Shown here piece by piece: positions 49,100 through 60,439 of a DNA stretch of 64,000 nucleotides (positions are counted from its first letter, which is position 1; each line of letters opens with the position of its first letter). The position numbers and the translations under genes are program-made. The stretch comes from Nageia nagi. Taxonomy: Eukaryota > Pinophyta. The notes under the pieces are model-generated. The model ran no database searches. It was given only the letters and a program-made list of their open reading frames with translations, and was not told the origin of the DNA. The stretch covers positions 30,194,001-30,258,000 of the forward strand of contig JBITNC010000001.1 of assembly GCA_050084985.1 (NCBI GenBank), in the 5' to 3' direction.

Positions 49100-49463
49100 G
49101 CCTCTTGGCACATAATTTTAGCTCCCACATCGATATCATGGTTCTTTAGCATGAAGTTTCAAGCTTTATCACATATTATCATGCCTCTTGGTGGAAATTT
49201 TCAACTCTCATCATCATATCAAGCCTCTTGGTATAGAGTTTTAGCTCTCATCATCATATCATACCTCTTGTCATAGAGTTTTAGCTCTCATGATCATAGC
49301 ATGCCTCTTGGCATAGAGTTTCATCTCTCATCATTATATCATGCCTCTTGGTGTAGAGTTTTAGCTCTTATCATCATATTATTCTCCTTGTTGTAAATTT
49401 CCAACTTTCATATTATCATGCCTCTCAATGTAGAGTTAAGCTCCCATTCTATAGTATGCTATT
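49100..49463 (+). repeat. About 47-bp tandem repeat near the 3' end of element A
   Basis: About eight units of the form GCCTCTTGG-ATAGAGTTTTA, GCTCTCATCATCATATCAT. Starts at 49100, with later ones near 49183, 49225, 49265, 49305, 49345 and 49424. Two further units stand alone at 34610-34690. Confidence 0.85.
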
Positions 49464-49783
49464 CGTTCATGTTTTTCAAGGTTGTCATATGTCATATCTC
49501 ATATTATTGACAAGATCATGGAATGGTCATGTGTTATCATGTGTGGTCATGTGTTGTCTATATCATGACAAGGGGTAGATTGAAAAATATCATAGCAGGG
49601 AGTTTTCTCAACCCATATCTAGCTTTTATAGGTTTTGCTATATTACAATTTTTATTAAAATTTAGATTGATTAATGTTAGTATTATGCTTATCAATTCTT
49701 GCTAATACTTCATTGCTATGGCATATTGATTTGTACTTTGAATGAAAAATCTCAATGCACCTAGTGATATCAATTTCTCATCC

Positions 49784-49796
49784 AAAGTGGGGCATC
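49784..49796 (+). other. Polypurine tract of element A
   Basis: AAAGTGGGGCATC directly before the 3' LTR, identical to the tract of element C (31091-31103, minus strand). Confidence 0.85.
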
Positions 49797-50561
49797 TGTT
49801 ATCACATAAAATTTATTTATGCGTTTAAATAAATTTTCTTGCACTAATACATACTTAGAATATTTAATGCAATTATATCAATGTCTATTTTGAATATGTG
49901 GTTGTCTTGAATATCATTATGTATTGTGGGCTAACCCTATTTATGTAGGTACATGTTGACCTAAGGAGTAGGTCATATTATTATCTATATAAATAGGGAT
50001 CTAATAGTAAGTCCACATCAAGGAGATACATGATCCCATATCTGAGCTTGGTGGTGGCAATCCTTTAGGTGTCTCTTAACATTGCCATTCAAGGTTATGG
50101 TTTGTGTACTTCCTTCTATAAGCAATTCTAACACTAATAATTTATCTAGATATCATATCATTGTTTGAAATATCTATGTGCAAATATTTGACTTGCTTTG
50201 AAAGTAAAAGATACTCTAAAGAAGACCATTGGTGCTCTTCATCCATCCTAAATACACCATCGATGCTCCTTCTGAACATCATATAAACCAATTGTAGTCC
50301 TATTTTTGCAATATTTTAGTTCATAGCTTCTGAAGTAGGATTCTTCTATCATCCACATATAAAACATATCATTGTTCTTCAATGTTAGGTATGCTTCATA
50401 AGGTAAGTATACAAATCATAGTTCTTGATTGGTATTGTCATTCTAATTCTTGAATGGCTATCTTCTTCATCCAATTTTATGTATGGTTTAAATTGCTATC
50501 TATAGCTTGAAATAGGTATTTTGGGTTTTGTAATTATTTATTTATTTGCATTCTCAAAATA
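49797..50561 (+). mobile_element. 3' LTR of element A
   Basis: It pairs with 31354-32118. TATA box 49986-49996; dyad GACCTA-AGGAG-TAGGTC 49958-49974. The right end is uncertain by about 10 bp. Confidence 0.83.
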
Positions 50562-51185
50562 TTTGTAAATAGTATATTTGAAAGAAAAATATAATATGGA
50601 AAGTATGATAAGTGATAAGAAAGCAAACTTGTGCTTGGTGACTTACCCACTAAGATAATATGGAGATGATAAGTAGTTTGTATTGATCAACTTGGTTTTC
50701 CAAGCCACCATGTTGCCTTGGATTTGATATGAATGGACCTTCCTTACAAAGGTACCATATGATATGATTGATCCTTCCTTACAAAGGTATCAAATGATAA
50801 GAATGATCATCTTGGTTTCCCAACCCATCATGTTGCCATGTATTTACTAATAAGAGTGTCCCTTCCTTACAAAGGAGGATAATGATATGAATAAAAGATG
50901 AAATACCAATTTGACATGTTTTGATAAGCATTATTGATAAGAAACTTGTTTAACATAAATGATATGAAAGTAAAGGAACAAATTACCTTTTCATTGATTT
51001 ACCATGATATGGAAGAGATGATTGATTTTTAAATTTTCTATGGTCAATATATTCTAGTAGCATCTCCTAGAATGCAATGGTGTCATAAGGTTATGATCTT
51101 ATTTTTTTGAAATATGAGAATGAAACAATGAAGATATGTAAGATTTTATGAAAAAGGATCAAACACAAAACTTTTTAATATGCAT
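50562..51185 (-). other. 3' UTR of element C right of the A insertion
   Basis: Non-coding. CTTCCTTACAAAGG occurs three times (50738, 50776, 50861), and CTTGGTTT-CCAA-CCA-CATGTTGCC twice (50689, 50808). Confidence 0.6.
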
Positions 51186-52463
51186 AACATTGATTGGATT
51201 GCACTCTTCTTTACCAGTAATTTAAGATAATTTATATACAACTTTTCTAAATTTTATAATGATAATGTAAGGACCTATCCAATCATGTTCAAATTTACCT
51301 TTCTTTTCATTTTCCAAGGCCTTAAAGTTGGCAAGGTTTTCCTTTAATACTAGGTCACCAACTTTAAATTATTTAGATTTAATATTTTTACTATAATCTT
51401 GGTAGATTCTAGAATGTTAGATACAAAGGTGTTCTAGATCATTAACTCATTTTTCATCTAGAACCTCTAGTTTGGCTAATCTAGCTTTTCTTCTATCCTC
51501 ATAAAAAATGAGTTCATCTAGTGAGACATAAGGAGATGGGGTCTCTAGCTCAAGGGGAACTATGACTTCATCACTATACATAAAAAAGAAATTTTTTATC
51601 CCTATGGGATCCTTTATACTTGTTCTATAATCCCACAAAGCATAAGGGAGTTCATGCCAATATTTACCTTGTTTTGCAATAGTTTAGGATAGGATACACT
51701 TAATGATCTTGTTAGAAGCTTTGGATTGACCATTACGTTAGGATTAATATGGGGTAGAGAAATTTTGTCCAATATTATATTTAACACAAAATTATTTAAC
51801 TTCATTACCTTTAAATCTAGTACCATTATCCATGAACAATTTAGAAGAAACACTATGTCTAGAAATGATAAACTCAATAAGAAATTTAAAAATATTACAT
51901 CCTTTTGCATACTTCATGGGTATATCCTCCACTCATTTTATGAAATATTTTGTATCTATAATGATAAAATTATGGCCATCTCTTGAAATAGGGTTAATTT
52001 TTCCAATAAGATCAAGTGCCCAAATAGAAAAAGGCCAAGGAGATGTAATAGAATACAAAGCATGAGAATGAGAAGATTCAAGGATAGCATTCTTTTGATA
52101 TAGTTCACATTTTTTAATATGTAATTCACAATCTTAAATCATAGTATGCTAATAATAACCTATTCTAAGTAATGTTTGATAAACAAATTTAACACTAAAA
52201 TTCCCATCATGTTCATCATCATTAGCTTGATGAAGGACCATATCTACTTCATACCTCATTAAACATCTAAGAAGAGCACCATAAAAAGATCTTCTATATA
52301 ACAAATCACATAAGATAACATACTTAGTAGCTATTTTTTTAAGTCTAATCCTAGCATTATTACCAAAGGAAATACTAATAACATCATCTTTTAAGATAAT
52401 TGAAAACTTCTTGATACCATTCACATGCATTGATACAAGTACCCAAAACATAATGATCTTCAA
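51186..52463 (-). pseudogene. Integrase of element C (decayed)
   Basis: Pieces in two frames. The N-terminal half has LIRSFYGALLRC-type LLYRRSFYGALLRCL, then MVLHQANDDEHDGNFSVK (zinc-finger His pair) and LLRIGYYW-like end. The core has IWALDLIG (first Asp, about 51995), LFMDNGTRFKG (second Asp, about 51825) and GQSKASN, with Lys in place of the catalytic Glu. C-terminal YALWDYRTSIKDPIGIKNFF and YEDRRKARLAKLEVLDEK follow, then KVGDLVL near 51345. Inactive. Confidence 0.8.
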
Positions 52464-52630
52464 TAAAGTATTTAATAAAAAAAATAATGGGAATACTTAC
52501 CAATATTTTTTATTATGAAAATGGTCTCTTCATCCTCTTTGGGAATAGGAACAAGGGAAGTAGAACTAGCCATAACATTAGCATACCTATTGTTATCTCT
52601 TGGAATGTTATTAAGTTCATACTCATTGAA

Positions 52631-53005
52631 TTATACAAGGAGGTTATCCACCATTTCCTTGTATGGTTGTAAATTCATATCTTTGGTGTTGTAGATGTTG
52701 GAAACTTGCTTCATAATTAATTTATAATCACCAAATATTTTGATCCTTTTTACTTTTAAAAGTATTGTGACCTTTAGAGTTAAAATCAAAACTTCATATT
52801 CTTCCATATTATTAGTGCAATCAAAACTTAAATGGTAAGACATAGGTATAACATCACTATTAGGGTTGATAAGGATAATTCATACCCCTTCTCCATGAAT
52901 AAATTTTGAACCATCAAATAATAGGTTCCATTCATCATTTTCCATGAAACTAACAAAAGCTTATGGATACTTAGGCTCAAGAATAGAGTGGGAGTGTAGG
53001 TATTT
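52631..53005 (-). pseudogene. Second RNase H of element C
   Basis: It reads MSYHLSFDCTNNMEEYEVLI and KRIKIFGDYKLIMKQVSN: the Glu (MEEYE) and Asp (FGDY) positions remain. The segment before it carries the FDG-like start in another frame. It lies between RT-RH and integrase, the normal Tat order. Confidence 0.78.
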
Positions 53006-54339
53006 TCTAAATCCTTTCCCTTTATCAAATTTTGATTAATAAATACTAAATTGAATTCTTGAAGGAACATTACCCACTTTACAACCCCTTTGGACATGTA
53101 GGATATAGACATGAGATATCTAAGATGATCTACCTAAGCTATAATATAAGTTGTATTTACAAGCATGTAATTTATTAATTTTTGGTTGAAAATAATATAT
53201 AAAAATATATATTTTTCAATTAGAGTGCACCTTTTCTCATAATTTAGTAAAGCTTTGCTAATATAGTAGATTGCTCTTTCCTTGTTAATGTCATCCATTT
53301 GAGCTAGCATTTCCCCTAATATACTTAATGTTGTTGAAACATAAAGTAGCTAAGTTTTTTCTAAATTATAGGGGGCTAAAACTAGAACATTAGTAAGATA
53401 TATTTTCATGTTGTTCAAAGCTTTTTTATATTTTTCATCCCGAATGAACTTCTCACTTTTCTTTAGCAAATGAGAAAATGGAGAAGTCATATCTACTAAC
53501 TAAGCAATGAATCTTCTCACTACTTGTACTTTTCCTTGAAGACTTATTAATTATTTCAAGTTCTTATGAGGAGGAAAATCAACAATAGCTAAATTTTTTT
53601 TATAGTCCACCTCTATACCTTTTGTTGAAATAAGGAACCCATATACCTAATGAGACTATAAAAGCACACTTTTGAGGCTTGAATTTCAACTTGTACTCTC
53701 TCATTTGTTGGAATATCTTTATCAAATCTGAAATGTGATCATATTTGGTTATGGATTTAGCTAAGATATCATCAATATACACCTCAATATTATCATGTAT
53801 CATATCATAGAACATACTCACCATGGATTTCTGATAAGTTACACCTACATTCTTTGGACCAAAAGGCATGACTACCCAATAAAATGTGTGCCAAAGAGTA
53901 ACAAAAGTTATATTATGTTGGTCCTAATTAATCCTAATTTGATTATAGTTAGAAAATACATCCATGAAAGATAAAACCTCATGGATTATTCTTGAATCTA
54001 TAATCATATCAATGTTAGCCAAAGAAAAAGCATCTTTTGGGTATACCATGTTAATATCCTTGAAATTGGTATAACATCTAATTTTACCATTAGACTTAGA
54101 TATAAAATAATACTAGAAATCCATGGATAATAATCAATGGAGAAAATGAAACCAACAATAATGTATTTCTCAATTTTCTTTTTAATAACAAGGGATACTT
54201 TAGGATGCATATTTCTAGGTTTTTGTTGAACATGTTTGACATTTTCATTGACAAGTAGACTATGAGTGAAAAAATTAAGATTAATACCAAGCATATCATA
54301 ATAAGACCAAGAAAAGATATCAAAAAACTCTTTTAACAA
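53006..54339 (-). pseudogene. RT and RNase H of element C
   Basis: N-terminal FFDIFSWSYYDMLGINLNFF (54339), then after frameshifts MPFGPKNVGVTYQKSM (53869) and IEVYIDDILAKS with the YIDD box. QMREYKLKFKPQKCAFIVS follows. RNase H remains are in 53480-53010 (e.g. KGVVKWVMFLQEF near 53070). At least three frame changes. Confidence 0.82.
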
Positions 54340-55529
54340 TAGGTGGTATATTTCCCATTCCTATAGGGTTAACCAAGCTCCTATTTTCATCAACCATGGG
54401 TCCTCTTGGGTACCAATATTGACTTCTACTAATTCTTTACTAAGATAGGATATTTCAACATTGAGTTGGGGAGGCATGAGCAATGCCCCCAATCCTACAT
54501 CCAAAATCAGATATAAGAGATGGGAATAATGAAACAAAAATACTATTAACCCAACACCATTTCCCCATTAAGGGATGGGAAGATGAATTACAAATGAAAG
54601 ACTACAAATACCTAGGATTGAATTTACAAAAAATAGACAAAACATGAATGAACATGAACATGAATAGAAATGAAAGGAAGGGTGAGGATATAACCTACAA
54701 TGTCTACATCATCTATGTATACCTTCTCACCAAAGTATGCCTAATATTGCAAGAACCATACTGCAAGTCTCTTTTCACTAAATTTAGGGAACACACTCTA
54801 TGCCCCCAACTTCTCTAGGATAGCATCATTAGTCTTGAAAATGTGTACTCGAACTAGAGTTGCAAGAGGTAGGAATGGATCTACATAATAATATCATAAC
54901 TCCTTTATTGGGCTATGCATCATCTCACAATGCAGCCACTCATCATATATGTATTTGGTCAAGCCTTAATCAATATTGTCCACATGTTGAACCTTTGGAA
55001 CTAATGAAGATGAGTTAGGTCTAGAGTTTTCAAACCCAACATTGATTATTATTTTTTGTTGAAATTCATTTGGAATGGGATCTATGATACCTTGCTTATT
55101 TTTACCTAATACTTTTTAACTATATTGATATTTATGTATATATTCATTCATTAGCAAAAGTAGAATCAATGTTATTGAAATGCATACTTACATGACTTGG
55201 CATTTTTATGAATTAGAGACTATATTTGTACTATCAGATGTGGATTTTTCTTCATGCTTTTGGTAGAGGAAACTAAAATATTTAAAGAGATTGTTATTTT
55301 CCTTATAAAAATAGCAATGATGTTTAGCTTCACTCTCCTTTGAGAAAAAGCATTAAGTTTCAAGGATTACAAGGGGTCATCCAAGCTTTTTGAAGTTCTC
55401 CCATATATCTATCTCTAGGATTCTATATGTGTCCATGCTTACCTCTTGTGAGGTAACAACTATAATAGGTGTTGGTGCATATTCCTTAATTTTGACCAAA
55501 TCATTAGGAATCCAAAACCTCTCAACTAC
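54340..55529 (-). other. Protease-RT linker region of element C
   Basis: No supportable frame. It lies between the protease C-terminal motif and RT and probably encoded the linker; many stops in all frames. Confidence 0.4.
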
Positions 55530-56052
55530 CTAATATTCATCTGTAGGATTATCCTTTGCATGAATAGTAACCTCCTTACCTTTGTGCATAAATTTGATTG
55601 ATCGATGCAAAATGGAAGTAATAGCTCTAATCTTATGGATCCATGGTCTAACAAGTAATAAGTTATATGGAAAATTCACTTTAAAAATATACACTTTTTT
55701 AATGAACCATTTTAACACCTACTTCAATAGTTATAGATACATATCCAATGCATTCTTTTTTAGTGTTATCAAATTCTTTAATGCTAATAGTGGTTCTTTT
55801 CATTTTTGCATATATGAAAAGAAAATATTTTTGCAATAAATTGATAGAATATATATTGATATTTGAAGTAGTATCAATCAAATATTTTTTAACAGGGGTG
55901 CCATAAATATTAACATGAATATACAATCCTAAATTTCTCTCAATGACATCTTCACTAGGCAATTCACTCTCTTGAAATGAAAGCATGTTACAAACTAACT
56001 CAATATCAAGATTTTTTACTAATTCAATAAACTTAGAAAAAATAATATCCAC
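55530..56052 (-). pseudogene. Protease of element C
   Basis: TPVKKYLIDTTSNINIYSIN contains the core Asp (usual LIDGGSSLNI). After a frameshift comes YNLLLVRPWIHKIRAITSIL, corresponding to the standard LLGRPWIH motif. Confidence 0.78.
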
Positions 56053-56166
56053 CTAAACTTTAGTTTTCTTAAGCACATCAAACAAAGCATCTCTATGTCC
56101 AATTGACAATTGTAAAAGTTCAAAAATACTTATCTTAGCATGAGTTACCTTTATTTATTTGAGTTA

Positions 56167-57420
56167 TTACATACCAAGGTTACGAGGGATATTTGTTCTC
56201 TCTATTGTAGCTAGATTGAAATTCCCTCTAGGTCCTCCTCTCCTAGTAATGCCACACAATTCTTGGTTGAAGATGATATTTTCTATGAGTGGTTTGACAT
56301 CCTCATAATCTACTACACAAGCCTCATATTGTATTTTTCCATCATCTAGCAATTTTTGTAATAACCTTCTCAAGGTCATACATACATTTATTTTGTGGCC
56401 TTTTACTTTGTGATATTTGCAAAATTTTGATTCTTTGTAGAAACTAGATTTATTATCATGATTACCTAACTCTTGCTTTAGATAAGGTTTGGTAAGTCCT
56501 TTATGTAGACATTCCTTAAATATAATGACATGAGCCAAAGATAACTTATTTTTCTTCTTGAAATATTTCTTTGCTTGACTCTTTTGTTGCTCTTTGGAAG
56601 GAGGATATTCTATGGCATGGATTTCCTTATCTTCCTTTTTTATAATATCTACCTCCCTTAGTTTCTTTTCTAGGGTTTCCATATTTCAAGTCACCCATAT
56701 GAACTAAGAACTTCTCTTTTTGGGTAAGCTTATGAAAAATATTAGTAAAGGATAAGATCATATAATCTAGAGCTATGAATTTTAGTTTAGTATGGATATT
56801 ATGGAAAAACATGGATGTGACATGGGACTAAGAAAATGGTTCAAGAATCATGCTCCATACTTTCTAAAATATTTGGGAAAATTTATCATATCACTCACTA
56901 GGACCTTGGATGGTACTAATTAGATCTAAAATTATCATTTGTCTAAGAGCATGATATTTTAAATAAATATAGAATTTTTACATAAGTTGTACATAAAACT
57001 TAATATACTTAGGAGATAAAGAGAAGTACCAATTGAGTGCATTACCTTGAAATGTAGTAGGGAAATATTTGGTCATCAAATTATCATTCCTGCCAAACTT
57101 CAACTCAAATTTCATTTTCAAAGCCTTGATATGAGCCATAAGATCTCCCTCATCATTGTATGTATCTAAAATAGGTTTCAATTGTATATGGAGTACCCTA
57201 GTATTGTGAATCTCATTACATAATGGATTTAAATCCTTATTTATAGGTGCAACACCTTTAAAGGATCGATTATTGCCCCTAGTGTTAGAGGCTTCACTTC
57301 TTTCTTCATTTACATAGAGTATCTTCTTGATATTAGCTTTGATGGCCTCATCAAAGCTATTTAATATGGTAAGAAATTAACAAGGTTCCATTTCTAAAAC
57401 ATTTAAAATGTAAGATTAGT
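56167..57420 (-). pseudogene. Gag of element C
   Basis: Capsid: MKPILDTYNDEGDLMAHIKA and KYFPTTFQGNALNWYFSLSP (57181-56978). Zinc knuckle CKYHKVKGHKINVC near 56430 with LLQKLLDDGKI after it. Basic linker KEQQKSQAKKYFKKKNK. At least two frame changes between capsid and knuckle blocks. Confidence 0.82.
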
Positions 57421-57485
57421 CCTATCCAAAACCTTAGGATTCGGGAACAACTAGTGAAGGATAAAATAATGTATAAAAAAGAAAT

Positions 57486-57498
57486 CGAATTCACCAAT
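57486..57498 (-). other. Primer binding site of element C
   Basis: The minus strand reads ATTGGTGAATTCG directly inside the 5' LTR, close to element A's TTGGTGAACCTAATG. Confidence 0.65.
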
Positions 57499-58223
57499 TG
57501 CTCAATTCATAATAGTAATTATCATAGTTATTTATTGAATAACTAAATTACATAATTAACTAAAATAATAAGAAAATTGATATTATAAAAGATGATAAAT
57601 ATCAACTTAACCTTTACCTATAAAAACTTGATTAATAGAAGATACAAACTTGTACTTTACCTATGATAACAAATGGAGGTGAGATTCAATTGATAGAGGA
57701 TGAATGATGAGATTATCCAAAATATGAAGCCACTAATCCATTATCAACCCAAAAATAGTACCAAAACCTAATAATATTGATCAACTATCTTTCAAGAATG
57801 GCTCACTTCCAAGCTAGATGTCACCATCCCACCTTCAATGCATCAAATCTCGATTGTGAAGGAGTGAAAGATCATAGGAATGTAGAGCTCAAAGTATAAC
57901 AAAATCTAAATATGATGGGAGGTATTTATAAATATCAATCAATATTGACATAAGTATATTTACACCTATTAAGTATTTGATATTATGTCATGTCATATCA
58001 TATATTTGATCATGCACCATCCCTCCACCTTTATAGCAATAGGTTTCATGCTAAATCTCCTTCTTAGGCTTATTATGATTCCAAGTTTATCTGTTACCAC
58101 AAAACATAAAGGTAGATGAGAGTGCACATGAAAAAAAACATTTATTTAATAAGTTAAATAAATCATTTCAAATATCTAAAAATGTATTTTATTTAAATCA
58201 AAATTTATTTTTAAGTTTTAACA
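57499..58223 (-). mobile_element. 5' LTR of element C
   Basis: It pairs with 30365-31090; ends on the minus strand TGTTAAAACT...GAGCA. It interrupts the Gag of D. Confidence 0.85.
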
Positions 58224-58672
58224 AAACTCATAGGAAAGTATTTCCCTTTTAAATGCTCATTAACACCATATTTAAGATCTATAATGTATTCAAAACCCTA
58301 TAGATGAGTAATAGGCTCAATATCACTATTAAAATTTTTAAAATTAGGATCCTTCTCTTTACCAATAAGGAGTGTGTTATAGATCTCCATGCTCACTAGG
58401 TTACCCCTATTTTATGTTGGATCTATATGAACTCTTTCTCCTAATTTGTGCAACCTAAGACTCAAGATGTTTGAAATATTTATGGATGAAGGTTTTTGAA
58501 TTAGATGCATAATTTCCAACTTTATGTTATTATTATCATTGGCACTGATGGTAGTGTCTTTGCTAATATGAGTAGTGATATGGACTACTAGAGTAGATGA
58601 TTTCATAATAAGATCTTGAAACTTGAGCATTCCCATTACTTTAGTCAAGACTTTGGGAGTGATGCTCACCAT
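58224..58672 (-). pseudogene. N-terminal Gag of element D
   Basis: Starts MVSITPKVLTKVMGMLKF. Later, after a stop, LKYGVNEHLKGKYFPMSF runs to the insertion point of C at 58224. It is joined in D's original form to 30359 and below. Confidence 0.6.
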
Positions 58673-58813
58673 TTTTGTGACACTAGAAAAATCTAAATCA
58701 AATTCAAATAAGAACCCTAAGGCTCTTGATGTAAAATATGCTTAGATTTGAGAACACTTATATTTTAGCCCTAATTTAGAGAAAGAAAATGTTATAAAAG
58801 GTGGGTGCCAATA
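58673..58813 (-). other. Leader and primer site of element D
   Basis: On the minus strand TTGGCACCCACC (58811-58800) stands 2-3 bp inside the 5' LTR, the Tat-type primer site (compare TTGGCGCCCACC). Confidence 0.72.
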
Positions 58814-59633
58814 TGTTGATATGGATTGTGGTACACCTAGGTTTACCTCTAAAATATCTAAAATAACATATAAATTTTATTATATGAATTATCTAAGCTA
58901 ATTGAAATTAAATAAACATGCATGAATAAGGGAATTCAATAGTGTAGTAATGGTATAGTAAAATTGCAATGATGTCAAGATGTAAAGATGTAAAATGTAA
59001 CTTTACACACTAAAGAGAAAGGAATCAAGTGAAAGATAAATACTTGTGTGTCCTTACCTATGTCAAAATCAAGGATATGATAGCAAAACTTATCAAAGAG
59101 TGGTGATCTTTTGTATGAACCATAAGGCCAACTACAAAAGAAACACCAACATGGACACTAGCCTCAAAAAGCTTAGCACAAGTGTAGACCTTAGTGTAGG
59201 AACTAATGATCCTAAAGAATGAGTTTCACCAACAAGGAGTAATGATAGTAGAGATGATGATAAGTTGAATCAAGCATATGATTGAAGGTGTGGATAACAA
59301 CTATTCACTTGAGTGGTAACAAGATTTCAATCTCAATAGGTGACATTTAGAAACAACCAAGACTAGGGTACCTGCTATTGAGATGTAATCTTAGCATGCT
59401 TTCCCTAGCTTAGAGATACTTATATTTATATTAAGAGTGATTCACCATTTGACCCCTTGTGTTAAGGTAGTAGCTGTCTTGGTGTATCTAACATAAAACA
59501 TAGGAACACAACCTAAGAAATATATGATAATAAGGTAAAATATGATTAAAATGTGACTAAATATGATTAAAACATGTGTGTAAGTTACACCTAAGTTGGA
59601 TCATGTTAAGGAGACCACTTTTAGGTTTCAATA
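58814..59633 (-). mobile_element. 5' LTR of element D
   Basis: It pairs with 9917-10728. On the minus strand it starts TATTGAAACC and ends ATATCAACA. TATA-like TATAAATATAAG on the minus strand near 59420-59430. Confidence 0.88.
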
Positions 59634-59638
59634 AATGC
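59634..59638. repeat. Target-site duplication of element D, right copy (AATGC)
   Basis: Exact copy of 9912-9916. Confidence 0.9.
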
Positions 59639-60439
59639 CTCTAACATTGCTCAATATATGAGTCAACCAATGTATCAAACCCCAAAATATTTTAACAAAA
59701 AAAATTAATTAAATGAAAATAAATTTAGTAAAATAATTAAATAGTAAATAGTATTAAACTACCTAGCAAATAAATTACATACTTTTAAAAAGTTAAATAG
59801 TAAATAAAATGAAATTAATAAAAACTTAAATGGTAAAAAATTAAATTATTAAATTAAGTTAAATTATACAATAACATGATTTAATATATTTAATAAATAT
59901 ATAATTTTTTAAATAAAAATAAGTTATTTTTCTATATTTAAAACACGTAATTACTTATGTTCTTTTTTGTTTAGATAATATATTTTTATATATAAAAATT
60001 GTTTAATTATCTATAATTCTTTTTTATACTTATATATAAATTAATTGTAATGATATTATCATATTATCTAAGATTATATACATGTGTAATTTATTTTGTA
60101 GATGCATATGCATTTTCATTTAAAAGGAACATCATTGAGTTTGAGGTGATGATCAACTATTGATTCTACTATTCTTGAATTCCCACCACCATAATGTTTA
60201 AGCCATAGTGTCAACTACACTTGGATTTAATACCCAAGGTAGTCATCCCTTAGGATAGGAGTCATTATCAAATGACTATAAATGAGGGAGATGAGAGTTT
60301 ATTTGGATGATATCAAAGGAATATTTGGTCCATTGGCTACGCGAGGAGGGTAGGCCTCTTAGCAAGCCATGAATTCTTGCCCAATGGAAATCCCTATGCC
60401 CTATTATAGTTAGGGGACTCTTGATATGTAATCATTATA
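59639..60439. other. AT-rich spacer between D and the chromovirus LTR
   Basis: 59680-60110 is almost pure A/T without a gene. 60230-60430 is less AT-rich but has no recognisable frame. With 9911 and below, it was one continuous locus before D inserted. Confidence 0.45.

Larger units (their letters stand above)
31354..50561 (+). mobile_element. Element A: GAG-only LTR element carrying an antisense PMD gene
   Basis: LTRs at 31354-32118 and 49797-50561, both starting TGTTATCACATAAAA, differ by about 7 percent by eye. A plus-strand primer site (TGGTGAACC, 32121) and the polypurine tract AAAGTGGGGCATC before 49797 fix the direction. Inside are a plus-strand Gag, no protease, RT or integrase, an antisense two-exon PMD gene, element B, and a tail of about 47-bp repeats. 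Without B it is about 7.6 kb. The right LTR end is approximate: the last match is 50565, and GTATA (the 5 bp before the left LTR) occurs at 50572. It sits in the 3' UTR of element C. Confidence 0.82.
30365..58223 (-). mobile_element. Element C: old Tat-type gypsy element inserted in gag of D
   Basis: LTRs of equal length (30365-31090, 726 bp; 57499-58223, 725 bp) differ at roughly 18 percent by eye. Reading on the minus strand: 5' LTR, primer site ATTGGTGAATTCG, Gag, protease, RT, RNase H, second RNase H, integrase, UTR, [element A], polypurine tract AAAGTGGGGCATC, 3' LTR. Removal of A leaves about 8.6 kb. The insertion breaks the Gag of D between 58224 and 30364. All its domains are frameshifted. 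Confidence 0.85.
9917..59633 (-). mobile_element. Element D: Tat-type Ty3/gypsy retrotransposon, host of all nested inserts
   Basis: Two LTRs of about 815 bp (9917-10728, 58814-59633) in the same orientation are flanked by AATGC on both outer sides. Reading on the minus strand from high to low coordinates: 5' LTR, primer site, Gag N-terminus, [element C], Gag remainder, protease, RT, RNase H, second RNase H, integrase, [element E], 3' UTR, 3' LTR. Removing C and E leaves about 9.0 kb. LTRs differ by roughly one position in seven by eye, and pol is frameshifted, so D is old. LTR ends read TA...CA or TA...TA rather than TG...CA, apparently by mutation. Confidence 0.88.

Noticed and set aside
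31349-50576. GTATA as target duplication of element A
   Set aside because: The right copy lies about 10 bp beyond the last LTR match, so it is not adjacent; kept only as a possibility.
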